64,000 nucleotides of DNA from an uncultured Eubacteriales bacterium (GCA_934446675.1 CAKSEL010000004.1:1-64000); one strand, 5' to 3'; positions 8,043 to 17,553 are shown, counted from the first letter of the stretch. Program-made: numbers and translations. Notes: generated by a model not told the origin, from the letters alone.

Positions 8043-11000
8043 TTAAAGTTTCGTATCTATAATGATCTTATCCGATTCTACCTTTGTTTCAAACCCGAAA
8101 GCGTTGTTCAGAAACGAAAGTGCAAGATACGGTTCACCGTCGTAAAATTCAAGCGGCTTTGAGAGCATAAATTTCCTGCCGTCAACCGTGTATTCCCTGC
8201 TGTTCTTTCTCAGAACAGCTTTTTTGTTTTTACAATAAAGACTTAGGGTTTCCGTCGGCTCATCATACATATACATAATTCCGCACATTGAATCAAATCT
8301 TCTCTGAAAGTCGGCATATACGTAAAATTCGCCGTTCTCATTCCTTACCGGATAGTGACTTTCCAACTTTGCGCCGTCAAAAAAGACTTGAATTTCTTTC
8401 GGCGCCGTAATGAATTCCATATATTCAATTTCAAATTTGCCGGAATTTGCAACAGGGTCAAGTCTTAAACCCGTAAGCGTATTTCCTTTGGAGGCACAGC
8501 ATGTCGCAAGGAACAGATTGGAGCCGTCATCAAGCAGAATATTCCTATTAAACCGCTTATCCTCTCCCCATTCGTTTTCAGTATCAGTTTTAAAGAAAAA
8601 CAGTGAAGTTTCATTTATACAATTATTCGAGCTAAGTTCACAATTTCCAACCGCCGTCCGCATCTTAATTTTTATAGCATATAAATTACGCAGTTCGATT
8701 TCCGGGCAATCTTTAATTATAATTTTAGGATCGTCTGATGTCGAAACACCGTACAATTTTCCGTCATGCACATTATATTCAAGACCCTCAAACCTCCAAA
8801 GCAAAGCGTTCTCCGCAGTGGCAAATTCATATCTTTTAATAATATCATAGTTGCTTATGCCTGGTTGAATCGTGTCGGTTGCTGCAAGTCTTGTTCTGTT
8901 CTTCGGATAAAGATAGCATATACGGTCAAGCTGAGAACTTGTCGGAACTAAGTCTTTATGCACATCGTCATCTTCCTTAGTAAATGCATACCTGATCTCA
9001 TCAAGATATCCGAAACCGTTTAAATTTGCCGGGCATATATATGTCCCTTCACCATATTCGTTCCATGTGGACATAATCACAAGTTTCTTTTTCCAGTCTT
9101 CATCGCCGAAAGGAGTTTTCAAAGCGTCTGATTTAATCCAAGAAAGCAGCTTTCGCATTGTTTGAGTCGTCATAAGCGGTGAACGCACATCTCGCCATGC
9201 CACTTCATTATATCCGACAGAAAGTGTTGGAATAACATGCATTACATTAGCTTCCTTTTTAGATTCTATTACGCTTTTAGTGTAATCTTCGTCATATCCA
9301 TTATATCCGTGATGATAGGCAAATACGCCGTCAACGCCTGCTGCCGCTATTTTCGAATTCGGAAAATCACTTGAAATTATAATAATCCCGTCAAAACCCA
9401 AGGATTTTGCAACACCGTTAAGATATTCTATCTCTGTTCTTGTATTTTCGGGAGAGCCGAAAAATTTAAAGGTTTGCGGTAACCCAAATGTTGCAAGAAC
9501 AAGTTTATTGTCAATTTTCATATAATTCGGGTTTGTAAAGAAATAATCAACCCAAAACGGCACAATATATTTTCTGAAAGACTCCGATGTAAAAGGCACA
9601 CCGCTGCCAATCTCAAAAATTAAGGAGAACTTCATTTCATCAGCATATTTTGCCTTGAAATATCCATCGGTAAGGGCATCCTGAAGCTGTGTATTACATA
9701 TCGGCGAATTTTGTTCACTGTTAAACCAACAGAACATCTGAAAGTCTATTCCGTGTTCTGTCATATACTTAATTTCCCAATCGGCAAGCTCAGGAATACC
9801 CTCATCATAATAACCAAGCAATAGTCTGTTGTCCCTGAAAGGAGTTATAGGATCCCAGCCGCGATGGTGTCCGTTTCGCCAAAGCGAGCAAACATTGATT
9901 CCAACCGTATAGTCAAGTTTTTGCGGCTTGATCGGTTTCGGAACATAATCTGCCGGTTCAGGTTTTACTTCGTTGGCAAAAACATCACAGAATCGAAAAA
10001 TGCTCTTATCAGCGGATTTATATGTAATTCTCACGCCGTTAACATATTCGCAGTCTGAAATTCCCACGCTGCCGCATTTTGTTCCGTCAAGCATTATGCT
10101 GCAGCTGCCGTTTTGAACGTCACACACCACATAAAGCGTCTGCCACACATTTAAGGAGTGTTTCTTCAGGATTTTATTACCGCAAGAAAGAGTTTCCCCA
10201 TCATCTGTCAATGTAAGCACGGCATCATTACTGCTGAGCAGAGATATTTCGGCAATTCCGTCTTTCCCTGTTGTATGATATTTGGTTTCAAAAGCGAGTT
10301 TTGTGAAGATATTTTCAAATTCGGTGTACGCGGTTGCAGAGGAATTTTCGTGGCAGTCAAATTCGTTTACTGAAAATACATTAACTCTATAATCGTCCGA
10401 GCCGACATTTCTGCGGCATATTTTTGTGCCGTTTTCGGAATTTGTATTCCACAAGTCGGGAATATCTCCGCTTTCATATGTATAGCTTCTGTCGTTAAAC
10501 AAAAAGTTCGCCCACAGCTTTGTTCCGAGCAGGGTTAAATTTCCGCTACTATGCGGTTCAAATCCTATATTGAGATGAGAAATATTATCCGAGCAGAGAA
10601 CTGTCTTGGCTATATGTTTTCCGTCATGCAAAAGCGTCTGCGTTTTATTATCAAAATCAAATTCAATACCGAAAAAAGTATTCGCCGTACCGGCAGAAAT
10701 ATTTGTATGTTCGCCGCAGAAAAAATACTTTCCGCCGGAAAGCCGAAGCGTGCTTACACTGTTTTCTTTTTCATTCAAAAATTCAAAATAGAGTCCGTCA
10801 ACAGCAGTTGTATTAAAAGCAAAAGAGGCGGCAGCCTTTCCGCCGGAGATTACTCTGAAGTCACGGCGCATTTCGGCTTTATATTTGTTTTTTCCGTCAC
10901 ATTCAATAACGCCTGTCGGAATACCATTGTTTCTAAGTTCTCTTTTGACACCGCTTGAATATAAATCCCAACCGGATTCGGGAGTGTTTCTGTATCTTGC

Positions 11001-11057
11001 TATATATTTGTCGTCAATAAGGTATACAGCCTCATTTATATTATCCGAAAACTTCAT
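8043..11057 (-). CDS. GH99/WbsX-like glycosidase-type protein with N-terminal lectin-like and C-terminal copper-amine-oxidase-N-like domains
   Basis: The 1004-residue protein has three parts. Residues 1 to about 380 look beta-rich, probably concanavalin/laminin-G-like modules (repeated phrases on sugar-binding sheets such as NIGFEPHSSGNLTLLG). About 390-720 forms a TIM-barrel-like region with GYYDEG, MFCWFN and STWNEYGEGTY, the look of the WbsX/GH99-like family (PF14307), whose members act on alpha-mannan or polysaccharides. The last 115 residues resemble the copper amine oxidase N-terminal (stalk) domain found as a wall-associated repeat in Clostridia. No signal peptide is seen, so location is unclear. 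It has a good GAGGAG site upstream of its ATG. Base composition appears more A+T-rich than its neighbours, which hints at transfer. Neighbouring secreted binding protein suggests glycan use; this is inference. Confidence 0.65.
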   Translation of the reverse strand: MKFSDNINEAVYLIDDKYIARYRNTPESGWDLYSSGVKRELRNNGIPTGVIECDGKNKYKAEMRRDFRVISGGKAAASFAFNTTAVDGLYFEFLNEKENSVSTLRLSGGKYFFCGEHTNISAGTANTFFGIEFDFDNKTQTLLHDGKHIAKTVLCSDNISHLNIGFEPHSSGNLTLLGTKLWANFLFNDRSYTYESGDIPDLWNTNSENGTKICRRNVGSDDYRVNVFSVNEFDCHENSSATAYTEFENIFTKLAFETKYHTTGKDGIAEISLLSSNDAVLTLTDDGETLSCGNKILKKHSLNVWQTLYVVCDVQNGSCSIMLDGTKCGSVGISDCEYVNGVRITYKSADKSIFRFCDVFANEVKPEPADYVPKPIKPQKLDYTVGINVCSLWRNGHHRGWDPITPFRDNRLLLGYYDEGIPELADWEIKYMTEHGIDFQMFCWFNSEQNSPICNTQLQDALTDGYFKAKYADEMKFSLIFEIGSGVPFTSESFRKYIVPFWVDYFFTNPNYMKIDNKLVLATFGLPQTFKFFGSPENTRTEIEYLNGVAKSLGFDGIIIISSDFPNSKIAAAGVDGVFAYHHGYNGYDEDYTKSVIESKKEANVMHVIPTLSVGYNEVAWRDVRSPLMTTQTMRKLLSWIKSDALKTPFGDEDWKKKLVIMSTWNEYGEGTYICPANLNGFGYLDEIRYAFTKEDDDVHKDLVPTSSQLDRICYLYPKNRTRLAATDTIQPGISNYDIIKRYEFATAENALLWRFEGLEYNVHDGKLYGVSTSDDPKIIIKDCPEIELRNLYAIKIKMRTAVGNCELSSNNCINETSLFFFKTDTENEWGEDKRFNRNILLDDGSNLFLATCCASKGNTLTGLRLDPVANSGKFEIEYMEFITAPKEIQVFFDGAKLESHYPVRNENGEFYVYADFQRRFDSMCGIMYMYDEPTETLSLYCKNKKAVLRKNSREYTVDGRKFMLSKPLEFYDGEPYLALSFLNNAFGFETKVESDKIIIDTKL

Positions 11058-11409
11058 AAAAATCTCCTCATTACAGCAGCATTTTTAAATTTATGACAAC
11101 TAAATTCTATAGTTTTTAGACATTTTGAACGTCTCTCAACTGTTTGTTTATATTTTAGCACACCATAATGTAAAAATCAATATATTTTGCAAATTTTCGT
11201 CAATATAAACAATATTTTTCGTGACTTTTAGTTTATCTGAAACCTATATTAAACAACAACGCCTCCCAACGTGCTGCCCGAATAAACGGACACTTCCGAA
11301 AGGAGACGCTGTTATAGGAGAGGTGGCTTTAAAACAATTATGTTTCAAGCCTGTATATAATCAAGTGGGAAAAAACCACTGATTACCGTATTAATTACAA
11401 CACAAAATT
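11058..11409. other. Intergenic region with a long RNA-like hairpin
   Basis: No gene is seen. On the minus strand a 12-bp stem with two G-U pairs joins bases complementary to 11302-11313 and 11255-11266 around a 35-base loop, and a smaller hairpin AGTGG/CCACT lies at 11364-11380. Since G-U pairing works only in the minus-strand RNA, the structure probably ends or protects the transcript of the small gene at 11410-11529. The part from about 11060 to 11250 is A+T-rich and should hold the promoter of the GH99-like gene, though no clear consensus pair was found. Confidence 0.4.
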
Positions 11410-11529
11410 TCACGCGTTTTCCCAAAGTTTTTCCGTGTCAAGTATTGAGTCTTCTCCGCTTGCCATGATTATATCGCCGGAAAACACACAAATTTCAGTC
11501 ACTTCGGGAGAAATATAGTTTTTCTTCAT
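11410..11529 (-). CDS. Small protein, 39 residues, coupled to secreted CBM-like protein
   Basis: The frame runs from an ATG at 11527-11529 to TGA at 11410-11412. The peptide starts MKKNYISPEVTEI, continues with a hydrophobic and acidic core (VFSGDIIMASGED) and ends DTEKLWENA. An excellent ribosome binding site AAGGAGA lies eight bases upstream and overlaps the stop codon of the preceding secreted-protein gene, so translation is probably coupled. The pattern Lys-Lys-x-Tyr-x-x-Pro-Glu followed by a Asp-Ile-Ile-x-x-Ser-Gly-Glu stretch resembles tiny proteins I associate with gut Clostridia, but I know of no function and could not search. No transmembrane segment or signal peptide is evident. It could be a regulator, a peptide precursor or a chaperone-like partner. 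Confidence 0.6.
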   Translation of the reverse strand: MKKNYISPEVTEICVFSGDIIMASGEDSILDTEKLWENA

Positions 11530-11541
11530 TGTTTGTTCTCC

Positions 11542-13878
11542 TTATGCCTGTCCTGCGTTTGTGAGTATATCATCAATAGCGACCTTTGTGGTATCATCAA
11601 GACTGTCCCATTTGCCTGCGTTTACATACTCAGCTTTCTTTGCCTTGGCCGTTTCATATATACTTTGAGTTACGGTATCTCCATAGAGATACTCATTGCC
11701 TGCCTTTACATATGCACGGACGCTGAACAAGTCTTTATAATGCTCCGGTGTGATATTTACAAGCACTGCGCTGAAGAGTGTGTCGGCGCCGTCATTATAA
11801 GTCCTATTAAGATACTTATCAATGCCTGAAGCTTTATCATAGTTCATTGCATAGATAAATCTTACGCCGTCGGCAGTCGTACAAGCCTTGTCGGGTGTGT
11901 TAGTCTTTGTGGTATCAAACGCAAGCTCCTTACCGCCGAGTGCGCTGTTGAGAGCCACAAGGAAACCGTATTCCGCGGTATCAGCTTCAGCCTTTAATGT
12001 GTTGGAAACAGTGCCCTTAAATCTGATACCGGAGTTCGAATAACCTAGAACGCTCGCTTTGAAATCGGTTTCACTAAGCGTTGCAATTCTGTCAAGAAGG
12101 CATACTTCGATCGCTTCATATGAGTTTTCTTCATCTGCCGCAATGAGCGCGGGAACTGTAACCGTATCGGTATTCTCGTCAAATACAACCTTAAGCACAT
12201 TTTCGGTTTCGTCATACGAAAGTACAGCGCCGTCAACAAGCTCGGAACCGAATGCATTTACCGATGCGGCAGCACTTGACCAAAGTCCGTTTTTGTACTT
12301 CAGCTTAACCGTGCGGTTTGTTTTGTCAGAATCAATCACGTTTGCTTTAAGCGTTGCGGCAGGTACTCCGAACAGCCCTACGTTGTCGAGATAAAAGTCC
12401 GCCGTTGCCGGCTTTCCGCCGAAAGAGATGTTTGTAAATCCTGTAACTGAGCTTGTGAAAGAGTAGCTGAATTTGCTCCATTTATATGCAGAAATTCCGA
12501 ACCCTTTTAAATCCTTCACATCAGCGCCATACAAAATCTTACCATCAGTGCCGGGTTTCGGGAGATATGCAAAGTGAAACCAAGTGGTTGCTGCTTCCGC
12601 TGCCTTTGCATCGGCAACAAACGTATAGTTTGTACCTGCTTTTAATTCGAATTCGGTTCTCCAAGGCGTGCCGTTATGCGTGGCCTTGGGCGTTTTCGTA
12701 TAGGCATAAAAGTGGTAGCCGGACCCAACACCGGACGGCCTTGCAGGAAACTTAACCGCATGATTGCTTTCGTCAGTTGCAACTATGGAAAGCGGGTTGT
12801 CATCACCGTCCGTTCTGCTTATGCCGCCATTGAATCCCTCTGCCGGGTTCTCAAAGTCGTCAAAGTATACTTCCTTACCGTAAAGCACAAAGTTCTTTGA
12901 AACCTTTTCAGCAGTATAAGAAAGAGCGCAAGCCGGGATTATCTGCGTGCCGTCTTTTACGATAAAATCAGGCATCTTAAGCGTCTGAGAACCGGTTGCA
13001 CTGCCGTTTACGGCAAGCGTCAACACTTTACCGGAAACAGTGGCTGCGATTATGTTTTCGCCCAAAGCCGACGGTGCTTTTTCAATCGCCGCGGCATATG
13101 TTTCATCAAGTTCTGTCGGAAGATCTACCGTAACGGTATACGCGGTTCCCGAAAATGAAATATTGCTGTTTGCAAGCGCAAGAGAACCTGTGTATTCCTC
13201 AGAAGGCTTTCCGAACAACCCTACGTTGTCGAGATAAAAGTCCTCCTTTGCCACATTTCCGCCGACATAAATATTTGTAAATTGTGTATTCGTGTTTGCG
13301 AAAGAGTAGCTAAATGTACTCCATTCATCTGTCGAAATTTTAATTGATCCTGCGTTTACAGTGCCCGTGGGAAGATATACGCTGTCAAACCATCTGGATG
13401 CTTTTGACACTGCCTTTGCATCGGCAACAAACGTATAGTTTGTACCTTCTTTTAATTCGAATTCGGTTTTCCAAGACGAGTCGCTCCACTTGGCGTCGGA
13501 CATTTTCGTATAGGCATAAACGTGGCAGCAATATTCGGAAACACCGGACGGCCTTGCAGGAAACATAACCGCATGATTGCTTTCGTCAGTTTCAACTATG
13601 GAAAGCGGGTTTACACCACCCTCCCCCTTGCCTACGCCGCCCTTGAATCCCGCTGCCGGGTTCTCAAAGTCGTCAAAGTATACGGGCAAACCGTACTTTA
13701 CAATGTTGTACGCCTCAAGTTCAGTTGTTTCTTCGGCAAGCTCTGCGTCCTCATCAAGCAACTCCGCTGCCGTGATATTTTCTTCAGCCGATTCTACGGT
13801 TTCGGACACGGGAGCGGCAAATGCATTTGATGTGAGTAAAAGCGCCATTGTCAGCATTGTGCATAGTGTCTTTTTCAT
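11542..13878 (-). CDS. Secreted protein with two duplicated carbohydrate-binding-like modules
   Basis: The 778-residue protein starts with a typical signal peptide (Lys-Lys, hydrophobic core, probable cleavage after AFA at residue 21) and an acidic linker to about residue 60. Two homologous modules follow (about 65-235 and 340-520), each starting with YFDDFENPA, containing SIV-TDESNHAV-FPARPSGV and FVADAKA, and ending with FYLDNVGLFG; this reads like a CBM4/CBM9/CBM22-type jelly roll. An immunoglobulin-like segment separates them, and the last 200 residues hold a further beta domain. No catalytic domain, sortase motif or S-layer repeat was recognised, so it is likely a secreted or loosely bound glycan-binding protein. 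AAGGAGG lies before the ATG and TATAAT at 13907-13912 (minus) serves as -10. A 39-residue gene is coupled to its 3' end. Confidence 0.7.
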   Translation of the reverse strand: MKKTLCTMLTMALLLTSNAFAAPVSETVESAEENITAAELLDEDAELAEETTELEAYNIVKYGLPVYFDDFENPAAGFKGGVGKGEGGVNPLSIVETDESNHAVMFPARPSGVSEYCCHVYAYTKMSDAKWSDSSWKTEFELKEGTNYTFVADAKAVSKASRWFDSVYLPTGTVNAGSIKISTDEWSTFSYSFANTNTQFTNIYVGGNVAKEDFYLDNVGLFGKPSEEYTGSLALANSNISFSGTAYTVTVDLPTELDETYAAAIEKAPSALGENIIAATVSGKVLTLAVNGSATGSQTLKMPDFIVKDGTQIIPACALSYTAEKVSKNFVLYGKEVYFDDFENPAEGFNGGISRTDGDDNPLSIVATDESNHAVKFPARPSGVGSGYHFYAYTKTPKATHNGTPWRTEFELKAGTNYTFVADAKAAEAATTWFHFAYLPKPGTDGKILYGADVKDLKGFGISAYKWSKFSYSFTSSVTGFTNISFGGKPATADFYLDNVGLFGVPAATLKANVIDSDKTNRTVKLKYKNGLWSSAAASVNAFGSELVDGAVLSYDETENVLKVVFDENTDTVTVPALIAADEENSYEAIEVCLLDRIATLSETDFKASVLGYSNSGIRFKGTVSNTLKAEADTAEYGFLVALNSALGGKELAFDTTKTNTPDKACTTADGVRFIYAMNYDKASGIDKYLNRTYNDGADTLFSAVLVNITPEHYKDLFSVRAYVKAGNEYLYGDTVTQSIYETAKAKKAEYVNAGKWDSLDDTTKVAIDDILTNAGQA
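12368..13613 (-). repeat. Intragenic duplication encoding the two binding modules
   Basis: Nearly identical stretches occur 813-843 bases apart, for example around 12731-12800 against 13544-13613 and 12368-12409 against 13211-13252. The similarity at DNA level is highest at both module ends, which points to a fairly recent tandem duplication or gene conversion. Confidence 0.75.
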
Positions 13879-14092
13879 GATTTTCCTCCTTAAGTTTTGT
13901 ATCTACATTATAAACAAAAATTTAACTTAATGGAATGGACTATTTCGTCTTATATATGGACTTTCCTATCTTTTTTTGCTTTTTATTGACAAAGCACGTG
14001 TCATTTTCCGCATTTCAAGTGTTATTTAATTTTCTTGCCTCTCAAATAATACCCCCGGAATGATTGAATTCTATGAAAACAATGCTGTAACT

Positions 14093-14818
14093 TTAAAACT
14101 GTTCTCTTACGCCGGTTATGTCCTTCACGACCTCTCCTGCAATGATAAGTCCTGCAACCGACGGCACAAACGCGACGCTTCCGGGTATGCTTCTCCTTTT
14201 TGAGTCCGGATCTGTATTTACCGCGCCCGTCTTTATCGGCTTTTCCTTTGAGTACACGACTTTAAGCTTTTTTATGCCGCGTTTTTTGAGTTCAAGCCGC
14301 ATTACCCTTGCAAGCGGACAAACGCTCGTCTTATATATATCCGAAACCTCAAACGCCTGCGGACAAAGCTTGTTTCCGGCGCCCATTGAGGAAATTATCG
14401 GAACGCCGTACTTTTGCGCAAGCTCCGCAAGCAATATCTTTGAGCTTACCGTATCTATCGCGTCTACGATATAATCATATTTTGTAAAATCAATACTATC
14501 CGCATTGTCTTTTGTGAAAAACAGGGGCAGTGCGTTTGCTTTTATATCGGGGTTTATTCCCTTTATCCTCTCGCACGCGGCTTTTGCCTTATTCATGCCG
14601 ACGGTATCGCAAAGCGCGATTATCTGTCTGTTTATGTTTGACGGTGCAACCTCGTCGTTATCCACAACGTCTATCTCACCGACGCCGGTTCTTGCAAGCG
14701 CCTCGATACAGTATCCGCCGACGCCTCCCGCACCGAACACAATAACGCGCGAGTCCGCAAGCTTTTGCATTGCCTCTTTTCCGAGCAGCAGCTCGGTTCT
14801 TGAAAATGTGCTTTCCAT
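14093..14818 (-). CDS. tcdA: tRNA threonylcarbamoyladenosine dehydratase (ThiF/E1 family)
   Basis: The 241-residue protein carries the E1-like nucleotide-binding loop FGAGGVGG (28-35), the DNDEV acid (53-57) and the NINRQ arginine finger (61-65), in an N-terminal context (FSRTELLLG) typical of TcdA/CsdL. TcdA uses ATP to cyclise threonylcarbamoyladenosine at position 37 of tRNA into its cyclic form. The conserved TSVCPLARVMR stretch near residue 165 is also seen in the family. Length is close to the usual 245-270. The gene sits five bases after a MATE transporter gene, so both are probably on one transcript. Its modification partner TsaB is encoded far away at 53 kb. Confidence 0.85.
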   Translation of the reverse strand: MESTFSRTELLLGKEAMQKLADSRVIVFGAGGVGGYCIEALARTGVGEIDVVDNDEVAPSNINRQIIALCDTVGMNKAKAACERIKGINPDIKANALPLFFTKDNADSIDFTKYDYIVDAIDTVSSKILLAELAQKYGVPIISSMGAGNKLCPQAFEVSDIYKTSVCPLARVMRLELKKRGIKKLKVVYSKEKPIKTGAVNTDPDSKRRSIPGSVAFVPSVAGLIIAGEVVKDITGVREQF

Positions 14819-14823
14819 TTTGT

Positions 14824-16203
14824 TCAGTCCTCCTTTACGACGGCGTTTTGCTTTTCAAGCCTTGAAAACATTTTTAACGTGACAACAACCGCGGCAGCCG
14901 CAAGTATAACTTCGGCAACGGTCTGCGCATAGCAAAGTCCGTAAAGAGGAAAGAAATAATTGAGTATAAACAGCGCCGGAATTTCAAGCAAGATCTTTCT
15001 GAGTATTGCAAACACCAGCGATTTTTTGCCCATTCCGCACGCCTGAAACACGCCGACGGCGAGAAAGTCGGTGCTGAGAAACGGCAGACACAGGCACATT
15101 CCGCGAAGAAACGCCGAGCCGTAGCCGAGAATTATCTCATTCTTCATGAAAAGTCCGACGAAAAATCCGGGGAAAGCAAAGAACATTCCCGTCATCAGCG
15201 CCATAAGCAACAGCGTTATCTCCTCGGACAGAACGACCGCCTTTTTCATGCGCTTTATATTGCCGTTCGCGTAGTTATATCCGACAAGCGGCATTATTCC
15301 CTGCGACGTTCCGAGCGCGACGTAGAGAGGTATCATATTTATCTTCTGCGCTATTCCCATTGCGGCAACGGCGTCGGAACCGAACTCTGCGGTAAAATTA
15401 TTAAGCACCGTCATGCCCGTGACGTTAAGCAGGTTCTGTATCGCCGCAGGAACGCCCACCGCAAATACGCCCAAGGTTATTTCACGCGACGGTCTGAACT
15501 TTCCCGGATTTATGCAGACATATGTTTTATTCTTTTTTACAGCAAGCAGCACAAAGAAATAAAGACACGCCGCACAGTTTGAGATAAATGTCGCAAGTCC
15601 TGCGCCGGCAGCTCCCATATTAAGCCCGAACGGAAGTATAAAAACCGGATCAAGCACAATATTCAAAAGACAGCCGCTCATTGTTCCGATACTTGCGTGA
15701 AGCGACTCGCCTTCTGAACGCACAAGATATGCCATAACTACATTAAGAATTGCGGGCGCTGCGCCAAATCCGACAGTCCATTTGAGATACTCTGCGGTTG
15801 CAGCGGTATTCTGCGCGTCTGTTCCGAGAAGTCTTAACATAGGCGATCTCAGCGTGAAAAACGAGAGCGAAAACAGCAGTCCGCACAAAAGCGAAAGGTA
15901 AAATCCGAACGCAGACGACCGCTTTACCATATCGTAGTCCTTTTTGCCGAGCGCTCTGCTCATAAGGCTCGAAGATCCTACGCCGAAAAGGTTATTTACG
16001 GCATTAAAAGCGAGAAGTACGGGCGCCGCAAGCGTTACCGCGGCATTTTGTATCGGATCCGCAAGCATACTTACAAAATAAGTATCCGCAAGATTATACA
16101 ATATCATTACAAGCGAGCTTATGACAGTCGGTACTGAGAGCGTTATAAGTGCCTTTGTTACCGTAGCTTCTTCAAAAAGATATATCTTCTTTGTATTATC
16201 CAT
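14824..16203 (-). CDS. MATE family efflux transporter
   Basis: A 459-residue integral membrane protein with about twelve hydrophobic segments arranged as two similar halves. Family features include the N-terminal ATVTKALITLSVPTVISSL segment, NLADTYFVS, and the conserved SSLMSRALGKKDY loop after the second helix. MATE proteins of this DinF/NorM-like branch export cationic drugs or metabolites in exchange for sodium ions or protons across the cytoplasmic membrane. The ribosome binding site GAAAGGAAA lies nine bases upstream of the ATG. The next gene downstream is tcdA; the functional link, if any, is unknown. Confidence 0.88.
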   Translation of the reverse strand: MDNTKKIYLFEEATVTKALITLSVPTVISSLVMILYNLADTYFVSMLADPIQNAAVTLAAPVLLAFNAVNNLFGVGSSSLMSRALGKKDYDMVKRSSAFGFYLSLLCGLLFSLSFFTLRSPMLRLLGTDAQNTAATAEYLKWTVGFGAAPAILNVVMAYLVRSEGESLHASIGTMSGCLLNIVLDPVFILPFGLNMGAAGAGLATFISNCAACLYFFVLLAVKKNKTYVCINPGKFRPSREITLGVFAVGVPAAIQNLLNVTGMTVLNNFTAEFGSDAVAAMGIAQKINMIPLYVALGTSQGIMPLVGYNYANGNIKRMKKAVVLSEEITLLLMALMTGMFFAFPGFFVGLFMKNEIILGYGSAFLRGMCLCLPFLSTDFLAVGVFQACGMGKKSLVFAILRKILLEIPALFILNYFFPLYGLCYAQTVAEVILAAAAVVVTLKMFSRLEKQNAVVKED

Positions 16204-16290
16204 TTATCTTTTCCTTTCGGTGTGAATACAAGGAATATTTTACTATAAGCGCGCCGTTTTTTCTTGCGGCAAATGTAAACTTTAAGGCAC

Positions 16291-16336
16291 AAAAAAGAAA
16301 CCCGGCACGCAGACGAAAAACGTCCGTAATACCGGG
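16291..16336 (-). terminator. Intrinsic terminator of the ftsZ end of the dcw cluster
   Basis: On the minus strand a stem built on CCCGG/CCGGG with an inner GACG/CGTC pairing is followed by TTCTTTTTT. A second small hairpin (CCGGAA/TTCCGG, 16368-16384) lies just after the ftsZ stop. Confidence 0.7.
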
Positions 16337-16390
16337 TAAATCTCATTATTAAATTATCGCGTTTTTCCGGAATGTTTTTCCGGCAACCAA

Positions 16391-17509
16391 TCAGAACTTA
16401 AAGCTTCCGCCGAAGTTTGAATTTGAACGCGATTTTCCGAAGATAGCGTTGATGTCGTCATCTATGCTGCTCGGTGCGCTTTCGGTCTTTTCTGTGTTAT
16501 CGGCAGGCTTTTCTTCCGTTGTCGGCTTGAACACTTTAAGATCGTTCTTCTTATCGGTATCAAAACCAGTTGCGACTACGGTTACTTTCATCTCGTCCTC
16601 AAGCGACTTATCGAATGCGGCACCCCAGATAATGTTTGCGTCGGGATTTGCTTCCTTGGTGATGAGATTTGCGGCAAGATCAACTTCTTCAAGTCCGATA
16701 TCGGGAGATGCTGTGATGTTGATTATAATGCCCTTTGCGCCGGTGATGGAGGTTTCAAGAAGAGGACTTGAAATAGCAGCCTTTGCAGCCATTTCAGCCT
16801 TATCCTTGCCCTGTCCTACGCCGATACCCATATGAGCAAGACCTGCGTCCTTCATTACGGTGCATACGTCGTTGAAGTCGAGGTTGATGACAGCCGGAGC
16901 GTTTATAAGCTCGGTTATGCTCTCAACGCCCTGACGGAGAACGTCGTCCGCGATATGGAACGCGTTATCAAGGCTTATTCTGGTTTCCGAAACAAACTTA
17001 AGTCTTTCGTTGGGAACCATGATTATGGAGTCAACGTTCTTCTTGAGGTTTTCGATACCGCCCTCGGCCTGTACCATTTTCTTTCTGCCTTCAAATGCAA
17101 AAGGCTTTGTTACTACGCCTACGGTAAGTATGCCCATTTCCTTTGCAACCTTGGCAATGGCGGGAGCTGCGCCCGTACCTGTTCCGCCGCCCATGCCGGC
17201 TGTGATGAACACCATATCGGTTCCTGCAAGAGCTGCCTTTATATCGTCGATATTTTCTTCTGCCGCGCGAAGTCCTACTTCGGGATTTGCACCTGCTCCT
17301 CTGCCCTTGGTCAGCTTTTCGCCGATAAGTATTTTTGTGGGAGCAGCGCATCTCATAAGAGCCTGCTTATCTGTATTTGCCGCAATGAATTCTACGCCCT
17401 TTACGCCCTTTTCAACCATGTGGTTTACGGCGTTATTTCCGCCGCCTCCGACGCCTATTACCTTAATGACTGCGCCGAGGTCGAAATTTTCATCATATTC
17501 AAACGTCAT
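16391..17509 (-). CDS. ftsZ: Cell division GTPase FtsZ
   Basis: The tubulin-like GTPase that polymerises into the cytokinetic ring. The 372-residue sequence has the N-terminal VIGVGGGGNNAVN nucleotide-binding segment (17-29), the tubulin signature GGGTGTG at 107-113 and the T7-loop region NLDFNDV with its catalytic acids. The conserved core ends near residue 318; a short acidic, threonine-rich linker follows, and the C-terminal peptide (DDINAIFGKSR, then a Ser/Asn/Gly/Phe-rich tail) departs from the usual PxFLRKR tail that binds FtsA and SepF. A strong site (AGGAGGA) precedes the ATG. A 135-base gap with its own promoter separates it from ftsQ, so it can be expressed apart from the rest of the cluster. 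Confidence 0.97.
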   Translation of the reverse strand: MTFEYDENFDLGAVIKVIGVGGGGNNAVNHMVEKGVKGVEFIAANTDKQALMRCAAPTKILIGEKLTKGRGAGANPEVGLRAAEENIDDIKAALAGTDMVFITAGMGGGTGTGAAPAIAKVAKEMGILTVGVVTKPFAFEGRKKMVQAEGGIENLKKNVDSIIMVPNERLKFVSETRISLDNAFHIADDVLRQGVESITELINAPAVINLDFNDVCTVMKDAGLAHMGIGVGQGKDKAEMAAKAAISSPLLETSITGAKGIIINITASPDIGLEEVDLAANLITKEANPDANIIWGAAFDKSLEDEMKVTVVATGFDTDKKNDLKVFKPTTEEKPADNTEKTESAPSSIDDDINAIFGKSRSNSNFGGSFKF

Positions 17510-17553
17510 TTTTTCTTGTCCTCCTGTTTTTTTACTTACAGCTTACTTATTAT

